Shown here: positions 39,344 through 49,237 of the stretch, one piece after another | Numbering within the stretch: position 1 is the stretch's first letter | Layout: each line of letters opens with the position of its first letter | Assembly (NCBI GenBank): GCA_039933775.1 | Contig: JBDTNK010000010.1 | Span: forward strand, 1-49,826 | Origin: JBDTNK01 sp039933775 | GTDB lineage: Bacteria; Chloroflexota; Limnocylindria; QHBO01 | Length of the DNA stretch: 49,826 bases | Reading direction: 5' to 3' | The notes under the pieces: model-generated | Database searches by the model: none | What the model was told of the DNA's origin: nothing | The model's input: only the letters and a program-made list of their open reading frames with translations | Translations under genes and position numbers: made by a program

Positions 39344-40717
39344 CTAGGCCCGTGGATCGGTGGAGCGCGGCGCAGGGCGCCGTGTGCCGGATGGCCCCAT
39401 GCCGGGCGCGCCCTCGTAGTCGACCTTGAGCTGGACCGGGTCGGAGCCGAAGAGCGCGGCGAGCAGCCAATCCAGCGCCACGCGCGCCTTGCCACCGATG
39501 CCAGGCACGAGGCTCCAGTAGTAGCCGCGCCACATGAACCAGGCGATCCAGCCGCGGACCTTGATCCCGAAGACGACCCCGACACCGGTGTGGTGACCGA
39601 TGCTGGCCAGCGTCCCGATGGTCCGATAGCGGAAGGGCTGCGGAGTCGCGCCGCCTCCATCGATCGAGGCCAGGATGTTGCGGGCCAGCTGCTTCGCCTC
39701 GCGGACCGCGTTCTGCGCCGTGGGGGCGTGGTAGGAGCCTTCGTCGTCGACGTTCGGGATGAGGGCGCAATCCCCGATCGCCCACACACCCTTGCGGCTC
39801 GTCTGCATCGTCGGCTGGGTCACGGCGCGACCGGCCTTGTCCACCTCGATCCCGGCTTCGCGCACCACCGGTGAGGGCTTCACGCCACCGGTCCAGATGA
39901 CGGTGCGGCTGGGGATGAAGGTGCCGTCACCGATGACCACGCCGTCCTCGCGCACCTCCTTGAGCGGCGTGCCAAGGTGAATCGTGTAGCCGCGCTTGTC
40001 CAGCATTCGGGCGGCGTAGGCGCCCATCTCGGTGGGCATCTCGGGCAGGACCCGCTCCTTGAGCTCCACGATGTGCCCCTTCGTCTCGTCCGGCCCGATC
40101 TTCGGGTAATAGCGCCTCCGGACGCGCCCGACGAAATCCTCGATCTCGCCGGCGGTCTCGACACCGGAGAATCCGGCACCACCGACGATGAAGGTGAGCT
40201 GCGCGCGCCGCTCGTCCGGGTCCTCCTCGAGCTCGGCGCGCTCGAGCATCTCGATGATCCGATTGCGCAGGGCAAAGGCATCGGCCAGTGTCTTCATGCC
40301 GACGGCGAACTCGCGAATGCCCTTGATCCCGAAGGTGGCCGTCTCGCCGCCGAGTGCCAGGACGAGCGAGTCGTAGTGCAGGCGATGCAGGTCGCCGTCG
40401 CCGCCCATGACGCTCACGACGCTGCCGTCGAGATCGATGGCCTCGACCCGGCCGGTCACCGCCCAGCTCGAGGGCCGGCGCAGCTGCGCACGGAGAGCGG
40501 TCACGCAGTGCCGCGCCTCGAGCGTCCCCGAGCACACCTCGGGCAGCAGTGGCGTGAAGAGCGTGAAGTTCTCGCGGCTCACGACCCAGACCTCGACGTC
40601 GTCGCGGCGCCGGGTCAGCTTCTCCAGGTGGCGCGCCGTTTCGACGCCCGCGAAGCCGCCGCCGAGCACCAACACGCGATGCGGCCAGGGAGGCTCCGAC
40701 CGATAGATCGTGCGCAC
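39344..40717 (-). CDS. ndh: Type II NADH:quinone oxidoreductase (NDH-2)
   Basis: Single-subunit, non-pumping NADH dehydrogenase on the inner face of the membrane. 457 residues. FAD site RVLVLGGGFAGVETARHLEK (14-33), NAD site FIVGGAGFSGVETAGEIEDF, and AIGDCALIP. The C-terminal WFMWRGYYWSLVPGIGGKAR and VALDWLLAALFG form the amphipathic membrane anchor and quinone end. GTG 40717 starts 6 nt after the CBS gene stop, so cbs-ndh is one operon. It can reoxidise NADH from the E3-containing complexes encoded nearby. Confidence 0.94.
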   Translation of the reverse strand: MRTIYRSEPPWPHRVLVLGGGFAGVETARHLEKLTRRRDDVEVWVVSRENFTLFTPLLPEVCSGTLEARHCVTALRAQLRRPSSWAVTGRVEAIDLDGSVVSVMGGDGDLHRLHYDSLVLALGGETATFGIKGIREFAVGMKTLADAFALRNRIIEMLERAELEEDPDERRAQLTFIVGGAGFSGVETAGEIEDFVGRVRRRYYPKIGPDETKGHIVELKERVLPEMPTEMGAYAARMLDKRGYTIHLGTPLKEVREDGVVIGDGTFIPSRTVIWTGGVKPSPVVREAGIEVDKAGRAVTQPTMQTSRKGVWAIGDCALIPNVDDEGSYHAPTAQNAVREAKQLARNILASIDGGGATPQPFRYRTIGTLASIGHHTGVGVVFGIKVRGWIAWFMWRGYYWSLVPGIGGKARVALDWLLAALFGSDPVQLKVDYEGAPGMGPSGTRRPAPRSTDPRA

Positions 40718-40723
40718 GATGCG

Positions 40724-41149
40724 TCAGTCGCCGGTCGGCTCGCTGATCACCTGCAGCGTCTCGCCCGCGTTCGAGGGCGTCTCGGACCGAGCCAGCTTGC
40801 CGATCGGCAGCAGGCCGACCAGCTTCCCGTGCGCATCGAGCACGGGCAGGCGCCTGACCTGGTACTCACGCATCATGGCCAGCGCGCCGTCGGGGTCGTC
40901 GTGGATGCGGACGCTGATGGGGTCGCGCGTCATGATCTCGCTCACCGCCGTGTCAGCCGGCACGAGCCCCTCCGCCACGCAGCGAATCGCGATATCGCGG
41001 TCGGTGACGATCCCCACCAGCTCCTCGCCATCCATGATCGGGATCGACCCGCCGCCCACGTCACGCATCATGGCGGCGACGGCATCGACGGCGGTATCGG
41101 GGCTGGCGGTCGCGAGCTCGACGGTCATCAGGTCGGCGACGATGGGCAT
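40724..41149 (-). CDS. CBS-domain pair protein
   Basis: 141 residues made of two CBS motifs: AVDAVAAMMRDVGGGSIPIM with EELVGIVTDRDIAIR, and ALAMMREYQVRRLPVLDAHG with KLVGLLPIGKLA. Such stand-alone pairs bind adenine nucleotides and sense energy charge. ATG 41149 has AGGAGT 5 nt upstream. It is coupled to ndh, so regulation of respiration by AMP/ATP or NAD(H) is a reasonable guess. No output domain is attached. Confidence 0.88.
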   Translation of the reverse strand: MPIVADLMTVELATASPDTAVDAVAAMMRDVGGGSIPIMDGEELVGIVTDRDIAIRCVAEGLVPADTAVSEIMTRDPISVRIHDDPDGALAMMREYQVRRLPVLDAHGKLVGLLPIGKLARSETPSNAGETLQVISEPTGD

Positions 41150-41252
41150 CGGTCACTCCTGCAGCGGTGGTTGGCGGTCGTCTCGATGGTGACAGGCTTC
41201 GTCCCCCGACGCACGCCCAGGTCCCGGTCCGGCGCAGCGCGGCGCCGCTGCC

Positions 41253-41258
41253 TACAAT
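41253..41258 (+). promoter_or_regulatory. -10 element of aceE
   Basis: TACAAT is 6 nt before the GTG at 41265. With initiation 7 nt after the hexamer, the mRNA would begin exactly on the G of GTG: a clean leaderless candidate. The gap to the divergent CBS gene is 115 bp. Confidence 0.6.
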
Positions 41259-41264
41259 GAGGCC

Positions 41265-43961
<2,697 letters not shown>

Positions 43962-43980
43962 CCCGGCGGGCCGCGGAGGG

Positions 43981-44520
43981 TCAACGGCCGGCGGGCCGCT
44001 CCGAGGTCGTGAGCAGTCGCGTCCCGCACAGCGGGCAGAAGGCGTCGCCACGCTCGATGACCGCCGCGCACGTGCCGCAGCGCGGCGGGCCCAGCTCGAC
44101 CAGCGCGGCGCGCACACCCGCCCAGACCGCCCTGGCCTGGACCGTGAACCGGTGGGTCTCGCCTCGACCGATGGGCACCGGGATCCACTCCACGACAGCC
44201 CGTGGCAGGCCGTCAGGGCCGATGCCGGCTCCATGCAGCGAAGCCACCTCCGCGTGGCGCCGGGCTTCCTCGACGGCCAGCCAGCGGCGGCGCTCACGGT
44301 CGTACTCGGCACGCGCGCCGGGATCGGTGAGGAGCTGCCGCACCGCGTTGACGACCTGCATCTCCTCGGTCGCGCGCTGCGAAGCGTTGCGATCGGGATG
44401 GAAGGTACGTGCCAGACGGCGACACGCCTCGACGATTTCCGTCGAGGTGGCAGTGGGGGTGATCTGGAGCAGACGGTACGCGTCTCGCTCGGGCCGGTAC
44501 GGCAGGATTCGCTGGAGCAT
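43981..44520 (-). CDS. J-domain protein with C-terminal zinc ribbon
   Basis: 179 residues from ATG 44520. Residues 12-80 are a J domain: DAYRLLQITPTATSTEIVEA, RRLARTFHPDRNAS with HPD, and LLTDPGARAEYDRERRRWL. A middle part (about 95-145) is beta-rich (AVVEWIPVPIGRGETHRFTV). The end is a C4 zinc ribbon, RCGTCAAVIERGDAFCPLCG. True DnaJ architecture is absent. An in-frame extension upstream to 44676 crosses the promoter of the divergent gene and was rejected. A probable Hsp70 co-chaperone with an unknown client; convergent with aceE. Confidence 0.82.
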   Translation of the reverse strand: MLQRILPYRPERDAYRLLQITPTATSTEIVEACRRLARTFHPDRNASQRATEEMQVVNAVRQLLTDPGARAEYDRERRRWLAVEEARRHAEVASLHGAGIGPDGLPRAVVEWIPVPIGRGETHRFTVQARAVWAGVRAALVELGPPRCGTCAAVIERGDAFCPLCGTRLLTTSERPAGR

Positions 44521-44532
44521 CGTTCCGCCGCG

Positions 44533-44538
44533 ATGGTA
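44533..44538 (-). promoter_or_regulatory. -10 element of the J-domain/zinc-ribbon gene
   Basis: TACCAT (44538-44533, minus) is 12 nt before ATG 44520, giving a leader of about 5-6 nt. Confidence 0.4.
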
Positions 44539-44637
44539 CCGCAGCCGGGCCGCCTCGATCACCTCGGCTGAGTCTCGCGCCGGATGTGCGCTCGGGAGCG
44601 CCGCACTCTCCACCCGAACAGCACAGATACGAGAACT

Positions 44638-44698
44638 GAAGATTCGTATTGATATCTCGAAGATTAGTATTGACATCAGCCGTCCTGCGCTCTACTCT
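44638..44698 (+). promoter_or_regulatory. Consensus-type promoter with 21-bp-spaced direct repeats
   Basis: Two 19-bp copies, GAAGATTCGTATTGATATC (44638-44656) and GAAGATTAGTATTGACATC (44659-44677), differ at three bases and repeat every 21 bp, two helical turns. The second copy contains a perfect -35 TTGACA (44670-44675), followed after 17 nt by TACTCT (44693-44698). An ATACGA (44627-44632) and TCGTAT (44644-44649) make an inverted pair around the first copy. A regulator bound to the repeats would touch the -35 directly. The AT-rich island stands out from the GC-rich surroundings. Confidence 0.7.
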
Positions 44699-44757
44699 AC
44701 GGCCACGACATCAACGATCGCCACCATCAATTACGAATCACGTAGGAGCGCTTCCCG

Positions 44758-44904
44758 ATGTTGGACTACCGAATCCACTTCGCGCAGCTCGTGGCCGAGG
44801 ATCGGCTGCGCGAGCGCCGTCACCGTGCCGATCGGCCCGCGAAGTCCGAGCAGCGCATCTTCAAGCTGGGCATGCCGGCTCCGTCGCGACTGCCGAGCCG
44901 CTGA
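44758..44904 (+). CDS. 48-aa basic protein, first gene of the DUF2089-ABC cassette
   Basis: ATG 44758 has a Shine-Dalgarno AGGAG (44744-44748) 9 nt upstream and lies about 53 nt after the expected transcription start. The reading frame is MLDYRIHFAQLVAEDRLRER followed by a basic middle and RIFKLGMPAPSRLPSR, then TGA overlapping the DUF2089 ATG (TGATG). The N-terminal 20 residues would form an amphipathic helix. The good ribosome site and coupling argue it is translated, perhaps as a leader that loads ribosomes onto DUF2089. No known family is recognised. Confidence 0.6.
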   Translation: MLDYRIHFAQLVAEDRLRERRHRADRPAKSEQRIFKLGMPAPSRLPSR

Positions 44905-45344
44905 TGGCTCACGACGTCATCTCCACCTGCCCCGTCTGCGCCAACGAGCTCACCATCACCCGGCTGCAGTGCCGCGGCTGCGGGACGTCGCTCGAGGGCG
45001 AGTTCGGAGTCGGCCGCTTCGGGCGGCTGGCGCAGGAGCAGCTGACCCTGCTCGAGAGCTTCCTGCGCTCGCGTGGCAACCTGCGCGAGATGGAGCGCGA
45101 CCTCGGCATCTCCTACCCCACCATTCGCGGCCGTCTCGACACCCTCGTGCGCACCCTTGGCCTGGCCGATGGCGACGCGGCGCCGATTCCGCCAGCCGAT
45201 GAGCCGGCACCAGTCGACGCCGAATCAGCCATACCCGATGTTTCCGCCGAGCGGCGCCTGATCCTCGAGCGGCTCGCACGCCGCGAGCTGAGCGCCGAAG
45301 ACGCGGCTGAGGCGCTGCGTTCCCTTGGTACGGCTGAGCGATGA
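44904..45344 (+). CDS. DUF2089 zinc-ribbon/helix-turn-helix protein
   Basis: 146 residues. N-terminal zinc ribbon with ISTCPVCANEL and LQCRGCGTSLEG (two CxxC pairs), then LTLLESFLRSRGNLREMERD and LGISYPTIRGRLDTL, a helix-turn-helix like that of sigma-factor region 4. The acidic/proline linker leads to a C-terminal SHOCT-like helix (ILERLARRELSAEDAAEALR). DUF2089 proteins are commonly found just before DUF4097 genes, as here. It is the likely transcription factor of the cassette and may bind the repeats at 44638-44677. Confidence 0.88.
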   Translation: MAHDVISTCPVCANELTITRLQCRGCGTSLEGEFGVGRFGRLAQEQLTLLESFLRSRGNLREMERDLGISYPTIRGRLDTLVRTLGLADGDAAPIPPADEPAPVDAESAIPDVSAERRLILERLARRELSAEDAAEALRSLGTAER

Positions 45345-46303
45345 GCACCTACATCCGTCGCCAGGAGATCACGCACGAGGTGGGCGCGAGGGGCCGCGTC
45401 ACGCTGCAGGTCAATGACGCGGACGTGCGCGTGACCGGTGCCCCGATGCAGGCTGCCCGGGTCGTCGCCACCTTTGAGCTGAGCGCGACGTCCGACGACG
45501 AGGCATCTCGGCTCTTTGATGCGCTGAAGCTGCGGGTCGCCGCCTCGGCGGGCGGGCTGACGGTCGAGCAGCAGGATCAAGCTTCGGTCAACCCGCTCCT
45601 GCGCCTCATCGGCCGCGGCGGCGGCGCATCGCTCCAGATCGAGGCCACCGTTCCGACCGGCGCGGTGCTGCGGGTCGAGACCGTGAGCGGCGACGTGAAT
45701 ACGACGCAGCTCGAGGGCGACCAGCGTTACGCCACGGTCTCGGGTGACCTCGTCATCCTCGCGGGGGCAGGGTCGGTCCGGCTCAGCACCGTGTCCGGCG
45801 ATGCGGTCCTCCGCGCCCACGGCGCCCTCGCCCTTCGTGCCGAGTCCGTATCCGGCGACCTGGGCGTCACGGCCGCGCGCCTCGATGCGCTGCGCGCGAG
45901 CACGGTCAGCGGCGACATCGACGTCGAAGGTGCCCTCAGACCGGGAGGCGAGCATCGCATCGAGACCGTGAGCGGCGACGTCACGTTCGCGCCGGTCGGC
46001 GGCGCCTCGTTCGAGGTGCGCGGCCTGAGCACCGACATCAGCGGCGACATCGACCATCGCATCGAGGGACGCGCCGATCGTCGGCACGTCATCGTCGGCG
46101 GCGGCGGGCCGGAGGTCGTCTTCAGCTCGATGTCGGGTGACTTCCACGTGCGTCGACCGCGCGACCTCGAGCCCGAGGAGGACGAAACTGCGCGACGAGC
46201 AGAAACGATGGCTGAACAGGCCGATGATCTCGACGTGCTGCGTGCCCTCGAGCGCGGCGATATCGATGTCGAGGAAGCGGGCCGCCGCCTGGGGAACCGA
46301 TGA
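45341..46303 (+). CDS. DUF4097 beta-repeat protein with C-terminal SHOCT-like helix
   Basis: 320 residues. After an N-terminal beta region it shows at least five copies of a short V/S-SGD unit: ETVSGDVNT, ATVSGDLVI, STVSGDAVL, ESVSGDLGV, STVSGDIDV and ETVSGDVTF. These are the rungs of a right-handed beta-solenoid, the adhesin-like DUF4097 fold. No signal peptide is visible, so it is probably cytoplasmic. The C-terminal LDVLRALERGDIDVEEAGRRL is a SHOCT-like helical hairpin also found in its neighbours. It overlaps DUF2089 and the next gene by ATGA. The molecular role of the family is not established; a stress-sensing partner of the ABC exporter is a guess. Confidence 0.88.
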   Translation: MSTYIRRQEITHEVGARGRVTLQVNDADVRVTGAPMQAARVVATFELSATSDDEASRLFDALKLRVAASAGGLTVEQQDQASVNPLLRLIGRGGGASLQIEATVPTGAVLRVETVSGDVNTTQLEGDQRYATVSGDLVILAGAGSVRLSTVSGDAVLRAHGALALRAESVSGDLGVTAARLDALRASTVSGDIDVEGALRPGGEHRIETVSGDVTFAPVGGASFEVRGLSTDISGDIDHRIEGRADRRHVIVGGGGPEVVFSSMSGDFHVRRPRDLEPEEDETARRAETMAEQADDLDVLRALERGDIDVEEAGRRLGNR

Positions 46304-46686
46304 GCGGCGAGATCGAGACGGTCCTGCGCCTCGTCGCCGATGGCCGGCTGACGCCCGAGGAGGCGGCGCCGATCATCGAGGCTCTCAGCGCACGAAGCGG
46401 CTCCCCCCGCAGCGCCCCGCCCGCGCCTCCGGCTGCGTCTCCTCCACCCGGATTCGTGCACGGCGACCGAGGACGCCGAGTCCGGATCCGCGTCAGCGAG
46501 CATGGCCGCAAGGTGGTCGACGTACGCGTGCCGCTCGCCTTCGCGGCCATGGCGGCGCGCATGGTGCCGGGCATCCCGGACTCCTACGCCACGCTCATCG
46601 AGCAGGCCGTGACCACCGACACCATCGGTCCGATCGTCGACGCCGAGTCCGAGGACGGCGACGGCGTCCTCATCAGCGTCGAATGA
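46300..46686 (+). CDS. SHOCT-like small protein of the DUF4097 cassette
   Basis: 128 residues. It begins with a SHOCT-like hairpin IETVLRLVADGRLTPEEAAP, then a Pro/Ala linker (SAPPAPPAASPPPG). A short conserved domain follows: RVRIRVSEHGRKVVDVRVPL and AFAAMAARMVPGIPDSY, ending in an acidic strand GVLISVE. The RVRV-x-G-x-KVDVRVP pattern recurs in proteins beside DUF4097 genes. It overlaps both neighbours by ATGA. Its function is unknown; the shared helix suggests it assembles with the DUF2089 and DUF4097 proteins. Confidence 0.8.
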   Translation: MSGEIETVLRLVADGRLTPEEAAPIIEALSARSGSPRSAPPAPPAASPPPGFVHGDRGRRVRIRVSEHGRKVVDVRVPLAFAAMAARMVPGIPDSYATLIEQAVTTDTIGPIVDAESEDGDGVLISVE

Positions 46687-47504
46687 CCGCCATGACCGGT
46701 CCCGCGATCGAGGCCATCGGTCTCGTCAAGGAGTTCGAGAAGGGTCGCCGCACGTTGCTACAGCGGCTCCGGCGCGAGCCAGATCGTCGCGAGCGTTTCC
46801 GAGCCGTTGACGGAATCGACCTGCGCGTCGAGCGCGGCGAGATCTTCGGCCTGCTCGGGCCCAACGGCGCCGGCAAGACGACCACCATGCGCATGCTCGC
46901 CACGCTGCTCGAGCCGACATCGGGCCAGGCGCGAGTGATGGGCCTGGACGTCGTGCACCAGGCGCGCGACATCCGACGTCAGATGGGAGCCGTCCTCTCG
47001 GACGGGCGCAGCCTGTACTGGAAGCTCACCGCGCGCGAGAACCTTGAGTACTTCGCCGCGCTCTACCACGTGCCTCCGGGCGAGCAGCGCCGGCGGATCG
47101 CCGAGACGCTCGACGCCGTGCGGCTGACCGATCGCCAGGATGACTACGTCGAGCGCTACAGCGCCGGCATGCGGCAGCGCCTGGTCCTGGCGCGGGCGCT
47201 CCTACCCGATCCGCAGCTGCTCCTCCTGGACGAGCCGACGGTGGGACTCGATCCACAGAGCTCGCGCGACCTGCGCGATCGCGTCGCGGCGCTGCGTGCC
47301 GACGGGCGGACCGTCGTGCTCACCACCCACTACATGGACGAGGCGGACCAGCTCTGCGACCGGATCGCGATCGTCGACCACGGGCGGATCGTGGCGCTCG
47401 ACACGCCGCTGGGCCTGAAGCGGCTGATGGGCACGCCGGAGCCGGAGCGCGAGACGCTCGAGGACGTCTTCCTGTCGCTCACCGGTCGGGCGCTTCGGGA
47501 ATGA
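46683..47504 (+). CDS. ABC exporter ATP-binding protein with YSAGM signature
   Basis: 273 residues. Walker A GPNGAGKTTT (59-68, Lys65), signature YSAGMRQRL (159-167) in place of LSGGQ, Walker B LLLLDEPT and switch TTHYMDEADQLCD. The YSxGM form is found in NatA/CcmA-like export ATPases and is usually active. A 25-residue insertion after the first strand (KGRRTLLQRLRREPDRRERF) is very basic. Start is ATG 46683, overlapping the previous stop. It pairs with two ABC-2 permeases. Confidence 0.93.
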   Translation: MTAMTGPAIEAIGLVKEFEKGRRTLLQRLRREPDRRERFRAVDGIDLRVERGEIFGLLGPNGAGKTTTMRMLATLLEPTSGQARVMGLDVVHQARDIRRQMGAVLSDGRSLYWKLTARENLEYFAALYHVPPGEQRRRIAETLDAVRLTDRQDDYVERYSAGMRQRLVLARALLPDPQLLLLDEPTVGLDPQSSRDLRDRVAALRADGRTVVLTTHYMDEADQLCDRIAIVDHGRIVALDTPLGLKRLMGTPEPERETLEDVFLSLTGRALRE

Positions 47505-48343
47505 CGATCCACGTCCTGCTGGCCGACGGGCGCGCCCTGCTCGCCGCGGGCATGAAGGAGTGGCGCGTCCTGCGCCGCTACCCGACGCTCTTCCTGGGCT
47601 TCCTGTTCTGGCCGATCGCGCTGCCGCTCTCGTACGTGTTCCAGGCCGATGCGTACAGTGGCACCCAGGCATCGGTCGACGCCTTTGCGCAGCGGTCCGG
47701 CACGAGCGATATCGCCGGATTCCTGTTCCTGGGATGGGCGACGTACATGTGGATCAGCATGATCCTGTGGGGCCCGGGCACGGCGCTGCGCACCGACCAG
47801 ATCCGGGGCACGCTCGAGGCGGTGTTCATGACGCCGGCCTCGCGCCTTGCGATCATCTTCGGGCCCATCGTGACGCAGGTCGTCTGGGCGCTGTGGATGT
47901 TCTTCGTGGTGGGACTGGCGCTCGTCGTCGGCTTCGGTACGCACATTGGGCTGGCCGAGGCGCTGCGGGCGGTGGTGGTCATCCTGGTGGCGGTGCCGGC
48001 GCTCTACGGGCTCGGCGCGCTCTTCGCCGCTGTGGTGCTGCGCTTCGGCGAGGTGCACGCCCTGGTCCAGGCGGTGCGTGGCGTGTTCACCGCGCTGTGC
48101 GGGATGAGCTTCCCGATCATCGTCCTGCCCGAGCTGGCTCGCTCGGTGGCGCTGACGCTGCCACCGACGTACCTCATCGCGGATCTGCGCAGCGTGCTGC
48201 TCAGAGGTGCCGGCCTGGTCGAGTTGCTGCCCGACCTGGCGATCCTGTTCGGCATCGGGATCGCACTCTGCGTGGCGGCAATCGTTGCCTTCGCACGCAG
48301 CGAGCGCTTCGCGCGGCGCGGCGGATCGCTGGCACAGTACTGA
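47501..48343 (+). CDS. ABC-2 family permease 1 of the DUF4097 cassette
   Basis: 280 residues, six or so membrane helices: LFLGFLFWPIALPLSYVFQA, GTSDIAGFLFLGWATYMWIS, VVWALWMFFVVGLALVVGF, ALYGLGALFAAVVLRFGEVH. It belongs to the ABC-2 exporter membrane superfamily and is only distantly like the NodJ pair at 25 kb. It overlaps the ATPase by ATGA and the next permease by one base (TGATG). The cargo is unknown. Confidence 0.9.
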   Translation: MTIHVLLADGRALLAAGMKEWRVLRRYPTLFLGFLFWPIALPLSYVFQADAYSGTQASVDAFAQRSGTSDIAGFLFLGWATYMWISMILWGPGTALRTDQIRGTLEAVFMTPASRLAIIFGPIVTQVVWALWMFFVVGLALVVGFGTHIGLAEALRAVVVILVAVPALYGLGALFAAVVLRFGEVHALVQAVRGVFTALCGMSFPIIVLPELARSVALTLPPTYLIADLRSVLLRGAGLVELLPDLAILFGIGIALCVAAIVAFARSERFARRGGSLAQY

Positions 48344-49197
48344 TGACCACGCTTCCTCGTCTCGCCCCGAATCCCGGCCCGGAGGTGCGTGCCGCGTTCG
48401 CCATCGCGCGCAAGGAGCTGCAGATCGCGCGGCGCTACCCGCTCAACCTCGTCAACGAGGTGTTCCAGCCGCTCTACCAGTTCCTGCTCCCCTCGCTGCT
48501 GCTCGGCGCCACGTTCCTCGTCGGCGGGCGCGCGCTGGGCTTCGCGGCCGTAACCGGCACGGCGGACGTCGCCGGCTTCCTCTTCCTGGGCTCGCTCGTC
48601 GCGGGCATCATCGGCACCGGGTTCTGGGAGATCGCCTTCAGCTTCAAGCGCGAGATGGATGCGGGGACGCTCGAGCCGCACTGGCTCACGCCCACAAAGC
48701 CCTCGACCATCGTGCTCGGCCGCGCGATCTCGGGCCTCATCATCGCCGGGGTCGCCAGCTGCGTCCTGCTCGCCCTGGGCGCGATCCTGTTCGGCGCGAC
48801 GCTGGGTCCGGGGTTGCTCTTCGCGCTGCCCGCGCTCGTCATCGCCGGTGCCAGCGTGGTGGGCATCGGGTTCCTGGTCGGGTCCATGGTGCTGCTGATG
48901 CGCGACCCAAACTTCCTCGTCGATGCCGGCAGCTTCGTGTACGTGCTGCTCTCGGGCGTCGTGGCGCCGATCCTGGTGCTGCCGTTCTTCCTGCAGCCGA
49001 TCAGCTACCTGCTGCCGACCACCTACGCGCTCGACATCCTGCGCGTGGCGGCGCTCGGCACCACGCCCATCGCTCCGCTCGCCGTCGAATGGCTGGCGCT
49101 CGTGGGCCTGACAGTCGCCATGTTCATCGTCGGCCGCTGGACGTTCGACCGCACGGAACGCCGCATGCGTCGAAAGGGCACGCTGGGGCAGCACTGA
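48343..49197 (+). CDS. ABC-2 family permease 2 of the DUF4097 cassette
   Basis: 284 residues, paralogous to the previous gene: ARRYPLNLVNEVFQPLYQFL, TADVAGFLFLGSLVAGIIGT, a long hydrophobic centre and PFFLQPISYLLPTTYALDIL. The motif DxAGFLFLG is shared by both permeases, which points to duplication. Ends with a basic tail (RTERRMRRKGTLGQH). It is the last gene of the coupled cassette that begins at 44758. Confidence 0.9.
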   Translation: MTTLPRLAPNPGPEVRAAFAIARKELQIARRYPLNLVNEVFQPLYQFLLPSLLLGATFLVGGRALGFAAVTGTADVAGFLFLGSLVAGIIGTGFWEIAFSFKREMDAGTLEPHWLTPTKPSTIVLGRAISGLIIAGVASCVLLALGAILFGATLGPGLLFALPALVIAGASVVGIGFLVGSMVLLMRDPNFLVDAGSFVYVLLSGVVAPILVLPFFLQPISYLLPTTYALDILRVAALGTTPIAPLAVEWLALVGLTVAMFIVGRWTFDRTERRMRRKGTLGQH

Positions 49198-49237
49198 CCC
49201 CGCACGACGGCGCGCCGAGTGGTTTACTACGCGACGC

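Noticed and set aside
44521..44676. N-terminal extension of the J-domain/zinc-ribbon protein up to 44676
   Set aside because: The extension crosses the divergent promoter and its direct repeats and adds residues with no J-protein character.
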